NCBI GenBank assembly: GCA_011391285.1
Contig: JAABQU010000277.1
Location: 1-60,365, forward strand
Direction: 5' to 3'
Source: Thiobacillus sp.
Lineage (GTDB): Bacteria; Pseudomonadota; Gammaproteobacteria; Burkholderiales; Thiobacillaceae
Length of the DNA: 60,365 bases
The notes beneath the pieces are model-generated. The model saw nothing but the letters and a program-made list of their open reading frames with translations. It did no database searches and was not told the origin of the DNA. Below are positions 57,948 to 60,365 of the stretch, piece after piece; the first letter of the stretch is position 1, and each line of letters opens with the position of its first letter. A program made the position numbers and the translations under genes.

Positions 57948-58801
57948 GGCGACACTTTCACCGGGAGACCTGCCGCACGGATTTTGTCGGCGAAGGTTTC
58001 GAGCCAGCTTGCGGGCAGCGCGGACAGCCGGCCGGCCTGAGGCTGCATCGACGGCCGTGCCAGGCCATACAGCAGCACTCCCTGCACCGGAATGGCTTCC
58101 TGTTTGATGCGCGCAACCGCGCCGAGATAAGCCGCTTGTTCTGCCGGCGAAGGCGGGGTGCCGTCGAACGCGAACACGCAGGTCTGCAGCCAAGTCGGGC
58201 ACAGCCGCGCGGCCAAGGTCAGACGCTGGAACTGCTTGTCGGGTGATATGCGTGTCTGGTTGATGCTGCGCATGCCGCTGGCGGTCGCGCTGTCGAACTT
58301 GAACCACACTTCGCCGTTCAGCGCAGCCATTTTTTGCAGGCCGTCCAGTACGCGCGGGCGATCGGCCAGGCTGCCATTGGTGATCAGCACCAGCTTGATT
58401 TTTCCGCTCAGATCAAAGTCGGCCATCAGCCGTCCGATCAGTTCGATGACCTGTGGAAAGGCCCTGGCACTGGTCGGCTCGCCATTGCCGGACAGCGCGA
58501 TGTCGTTCAGCCGCCGTGCGCCTTCCGGCACGCGGGTCTGCATGAAGTCGCCGTGGAGGATGTCGGCGAGCATCGCGCGCAACTCGGACTCGAGTTGCGC
58601 CAGATCGATTTCCGGCGCGGTTCCGCGCACCAGTTCCGGCACCTGGCAATACTCGCAGGCCCAGTTGCAGGCGTTGTTGGGATTGAGGTTGACGCCCACC
58701 GACACGCCGCCGGCGCGGCGCGACACGACGGGATAGACATAGGTCATCCCCGCGCTGTCGCGGTCATGATCGATGGGCGTGAGGGGCGAGGTCCGTGCCA
58801 T
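57944..58801 (-). CDS. Radical SAM protein, unassigned subfamily
   Basis: 285 residues. CX3CX2C in NNACNWACEYCQVPELVRG (Cys45, 49, 52) binds the 4Fe-4S cluster; SAM-site block IALSGNGEPTSA and LVLITNGSLA follow. No SPASM Cys array at the C-terminus. Substrate unknown; the fixed overlap with acpS may be expression coupling only. Confidence 0.85.
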   Translation of the reverse strand: MARTSPLTPIDHDRDSAGMTYVYPVVSRRAGGVSVGVNLNPNNACNWACEYCQVPELVRGTAPEIDLAQLESELRAMLADILHGDFMQTRVPEGARRLNDIALSGNGEPTSARAFPQVIELIGRLMADFDLSGKIKLVLITNGSLADRPRVLDGLQKMAALNGEVWFKFDSATASGMRSINQTRISPDKQFQRLTLAARLCPTWLQTCVFAFDGTPPSPAEQAAYLGAVARIKQEAIPVQGVLLYGLARPSMQPQAGRLSALPASWLETFADKIRAAGLPVKVSP

Positions 58802-58834
58802 CCGCAGATTTTCTCATTAAGTGTGGGCGGCACA

Positions 58835-58860
58835 ACAAAAAACGCCCGTTGGGGCGTTTG
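58835..58860 (-). terminator. Terminator downstream of tRNA-Ser and its remnant
   Basis: On the minus strand AAACGCCCC, loop AAC, GGGCGTTT continuing TTTTGTTG (stem 58840-58847 with 58852-58859). Confidence 0.85.
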
Positions 58861-58872
58861 GGGCAAACGGTT

Positions 58873-58896
58873 TGGCGGAAGCGGTGAGACGCTTCC
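58873..58896 (-). pseudogene. Internally deleted tRNA-Ser copy
   Basis: On the minus strand the fragment is GGAAGCG joined to TCTCACCGCTTCCGCCA. The first 7 nt equal the 5' acceptor strand of the adjacent tRNA-Ser and the last 17 nt equal its T-arm 3' half, acceptor and CCA. The ~66 nt between are missing. It folds as a bare 7-bp acceptor hairpin ending in GCCA. Confidence 0.75.
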
Positions 58897-58959
58897 CGAG
58901 ACCACCCGAATCGAGTTTTTACTCAACGGGCTGCGCCCGCATCGCTGAAACCGGCTATC

Positions 58960-59049
58960 TGGCGGAAGCGGTGAGATTCGAACTCACGGATGGCTTGCAC
59001 CATCGCCGGTTTTCAAGACCGGTGCCTTAAACCGCTCGGCCACGCTTCC
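58960..59049 (-). tRNA. tRNA-Ser (TGA)
   Basis: 90 nt with CCA; class II with long variable arm. Acceptor GGAAGCG/CGCTTCC, anticodon loop CTTGAAA flanked by CCGGT/ACCGG. Confidence 0.97.
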
Positions 59050-59270
59050 AAGGCGCGCATTGTAACGGCTTCGTCTGGCTTTGTGAGGGGCGGGCCGGTG
59101 TGATGTGGCTTCAACAGGGGGTGTCGGGTTTTCATGGCTCAGGCCGGTCGGGTTGGTGAGGGGGCACCGCACAAGCCAATAAAACCAATGATTTGTGATG
59201 TGGGGCCTCCCGCGTGAAGCTGGCATAAATGGTGCTGGTTAGCAGGAAACCCAGGCCCGCTGAAACCGCC

Positions 59271-60365
59271 ATGACCGATTTGTTTGAAATGCTGAATACG
59301 ATCACCCGTCGCCGCAAGACTGTGGCAGGTTCGCCGTTCGTTTCAGTGAAATCCACCGAGAAATGGCTGAAGAGCCTGCCGTCCGAATCAGATTACGACA
59401 CCCATCACACGCTGGTCCAGGGCCTGGAGCGCTTCAATGCGGAAAATGAAGCGGCTACGATCAGCCGCATGAAATCGCTGATGAAGCTTGAAGCAGCGGG
59501 CCTGCCGATGCAATTGCGTGTCGTCGAACAGTATGTGCGCAACCAGGCGGCATTCCGGCTGGCGCGCCAGGCCTTGTGGCGCGAATCGTGGATGTTCTGG
59601 TCGTTGCTGGCCGAGGCTTGGCTCGGCATGCTGAAGCAGGCCTACCGCGGACCCGCCAGTGCGGAACTCAAACCCTTCGTTGCCGACATTGCCACGCGCG
59701 CGCTGCGTTACTCAGGCCTGGTGATGCGCTGGGATTACCATCAGGCGCGCAATCCAGCCGAGTCTGCCTGGCGGCGTGTCCACAAGATTTACCGGCTGGT
59801 CGAGCGTGACGGCTATGCGATGCAGGAGGTTTTGATCAATGCGCGCCCCACCCATTGCGCGCGTGAATATGCACTGGTGGTGCTGATGGGACTGGTGCAT
59901 CCGCTGGGCTATCGCGCACAGGAAATCGAGGCCATCGCGCAGATTCTCGATGGCTATGAGTCGTTGCCCTTGCCCACCCAGGTCCCGCGGCCGGGCGAAC
60001 ACACCCATATCGTCGATCTGTCCCTGTCTGAAGGCGCCAGCGTGCTGAACGGTGCGTGCGTGCAGGGCCGGCGCCTGCGTTACTTTGCCTTGCGCCCCAT
60101 GATCGATTATCTGAAGTCGATGGATCAAACCCCTCAGACAGAGGTGGACAAAGGTTTCCCACGCCAGATTGCGAGCCTGATTGAGCGGGGCGGCATTGGC
60201 CGCAATCGTCAGCGCACCCATCGTTTTGGCCACGTCTGGGTTGCCGGGGGGATGGACAATATCCTGAAAGCCCTGGCCGATCCCGATACGGCCAGGACGC
60301 GCGCGGCCATGGACTCCTGGGCTTTGCGTGACGAGAGCTTGGAAGGAATGGGGTTCGCCTTGTCC
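59271..60365 (+). CDS. Unidentified protein, 3' end beyond window
   Basis: 365 codons visible from the ATG at 59271 to the right edge with no stop. Soluble, largely helical; no signal peptide. A basic C-terminal half has IVDLSLSEGASVL and RNRQRTHRFGHVWVAGG; the last visible residues (LRDESLEGMGFALS) resemble the start of PilZ-type linker blocks, a weak hint only. 59050-59270 upstream holds no gene I can see and only weak promoter candidates. Confidence 0.7.
   Translation, partial: MTDLFEMLNTITRRRKTVAGSPFVSVKSTEKWLKSLPSESDYDTHHTLVQGLERFNAENEAATISRMKSLMKLEAAGLPMQLRVVEQYVRNQAAFRLARQALWRESWMFWSLLAEAWLGMLKQAYRGPASAELKPFVADIATRALRYSGLVMRWDYHQARNPAESAWRRVHKIYRLVERDGYAMQEVLINARPTHCAREYALVVLMGLVHPLGYRAQEIEAIAQILDGYESLPLPTQVPRPGEHTHIVDLSLSEGASVLNGACVQGRRLRYFALRPMIDYLKSMDQTPQTEVDKGFPRQIASLIERGGIGRNRQRTHRFGHVWVAGGMDNILKALADPDTARTRAAMDSWALRDESLEGMGFALS

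Overview
The window reads as ordinary chromosome of a GC-rich betaproteobacterium, most likely an autotrophic sulfur or iron oxidiser of the Thiobacillus / Nitrosomonadales type. That placement is inference. It rests on family content: a CbbY-type phosphatase of the Calvin cycle, a DsrE-like protein, a YaeQ protein, glutathione-dependent formaldehyde oxidation, the rimP-nusA-infB-rbfA-truB-rpsO-pnp order, and the uvrC-pgsA-tRNA(Gly,Cys,Leu) order. I see no insertion sequence, prophage, CRISPR array, rRNA gene or replication origin.

Layout. (1) 1-3.7 kb, minus: pyruvate dehydrogenase E1 alpha, E1 beta and E2; the E2 runs off the left edge with an unusual C-terminal extension. (2) 3.8-11.2 kb: M17 aminopeptidase, a glycine-zipper/His-tail protein, a phospholipase-D-like lipoprotein, an RluA-type pseudouridine synthase, an outer-membrane barrel protein, and a folE-DsrE-like pair. 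(3) 11.3-19.4 kb, minus: a C4-dicarboxylate-type TRAP transporter (P-hairpin-Q-M), an unassigned thiamine-diphosphate enzyme, the formaldehyde pair adhC-fghA, and transaldolase. (4) 19.5-33.9 kb, mixed strands: aroC, a HAMP-cyclase, several small secreted cysteine-rich proteins, an MFS transporter, a Tat-exported DUF2202 protein, a polysaccharide pyruvyl transferase-like protein, a LonB-type protease, a YbaK deacylase, an aspartic protease, cold-shock protein, YaeQ, a methyltransferase, TrhO and a ZIP transporter. (5) 34.1-35.0 kb: a dienelactone hydrolase gene broken by a single-base frameshift. (6) 35.1-43.0 kb: the ybbP-ybbA/tesA-like locus, a YchJ-like protein, a VOC protein, tRNA-Pro/Arg/His, folD, cbbY, dksA and a small unknown. 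(7) 43.1-58.8 kb, entirely minus: about 16 kb of information-processing and envelope genes running from a radical SAM protein and acpS through nagZ, a CDF exporter, UDGb, a tautomerase, uvrC, pgsA, three tRNAs, rimP-nusA-infB-rbfA-truB and rpsO to pnp. (8) 58.8-60.4 kb: tRNA-Ser, what looks like an internally deleted second tRNA-Ser copy, and the start of an unidentified 365+ residue protein.

Working together: region 7 is a transcription/translation maturation block with tight overlaps (1, 4 and 14 nt) that suggest translational coupling. Region 3 links formaldehyde oxidation, organic acid uptake and a TPP lyase/ligase of unknown substrate, and is the most plausible site of undescribed metabolism here. 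No obvious new defence system or mobile element is visible. The most notable oddities are the tRNA-Ser remnant, the frameshifted hydrolase, the E2 extension, the orphan TPP enzyme, and three exported proteins that are Cys- or His-rich.
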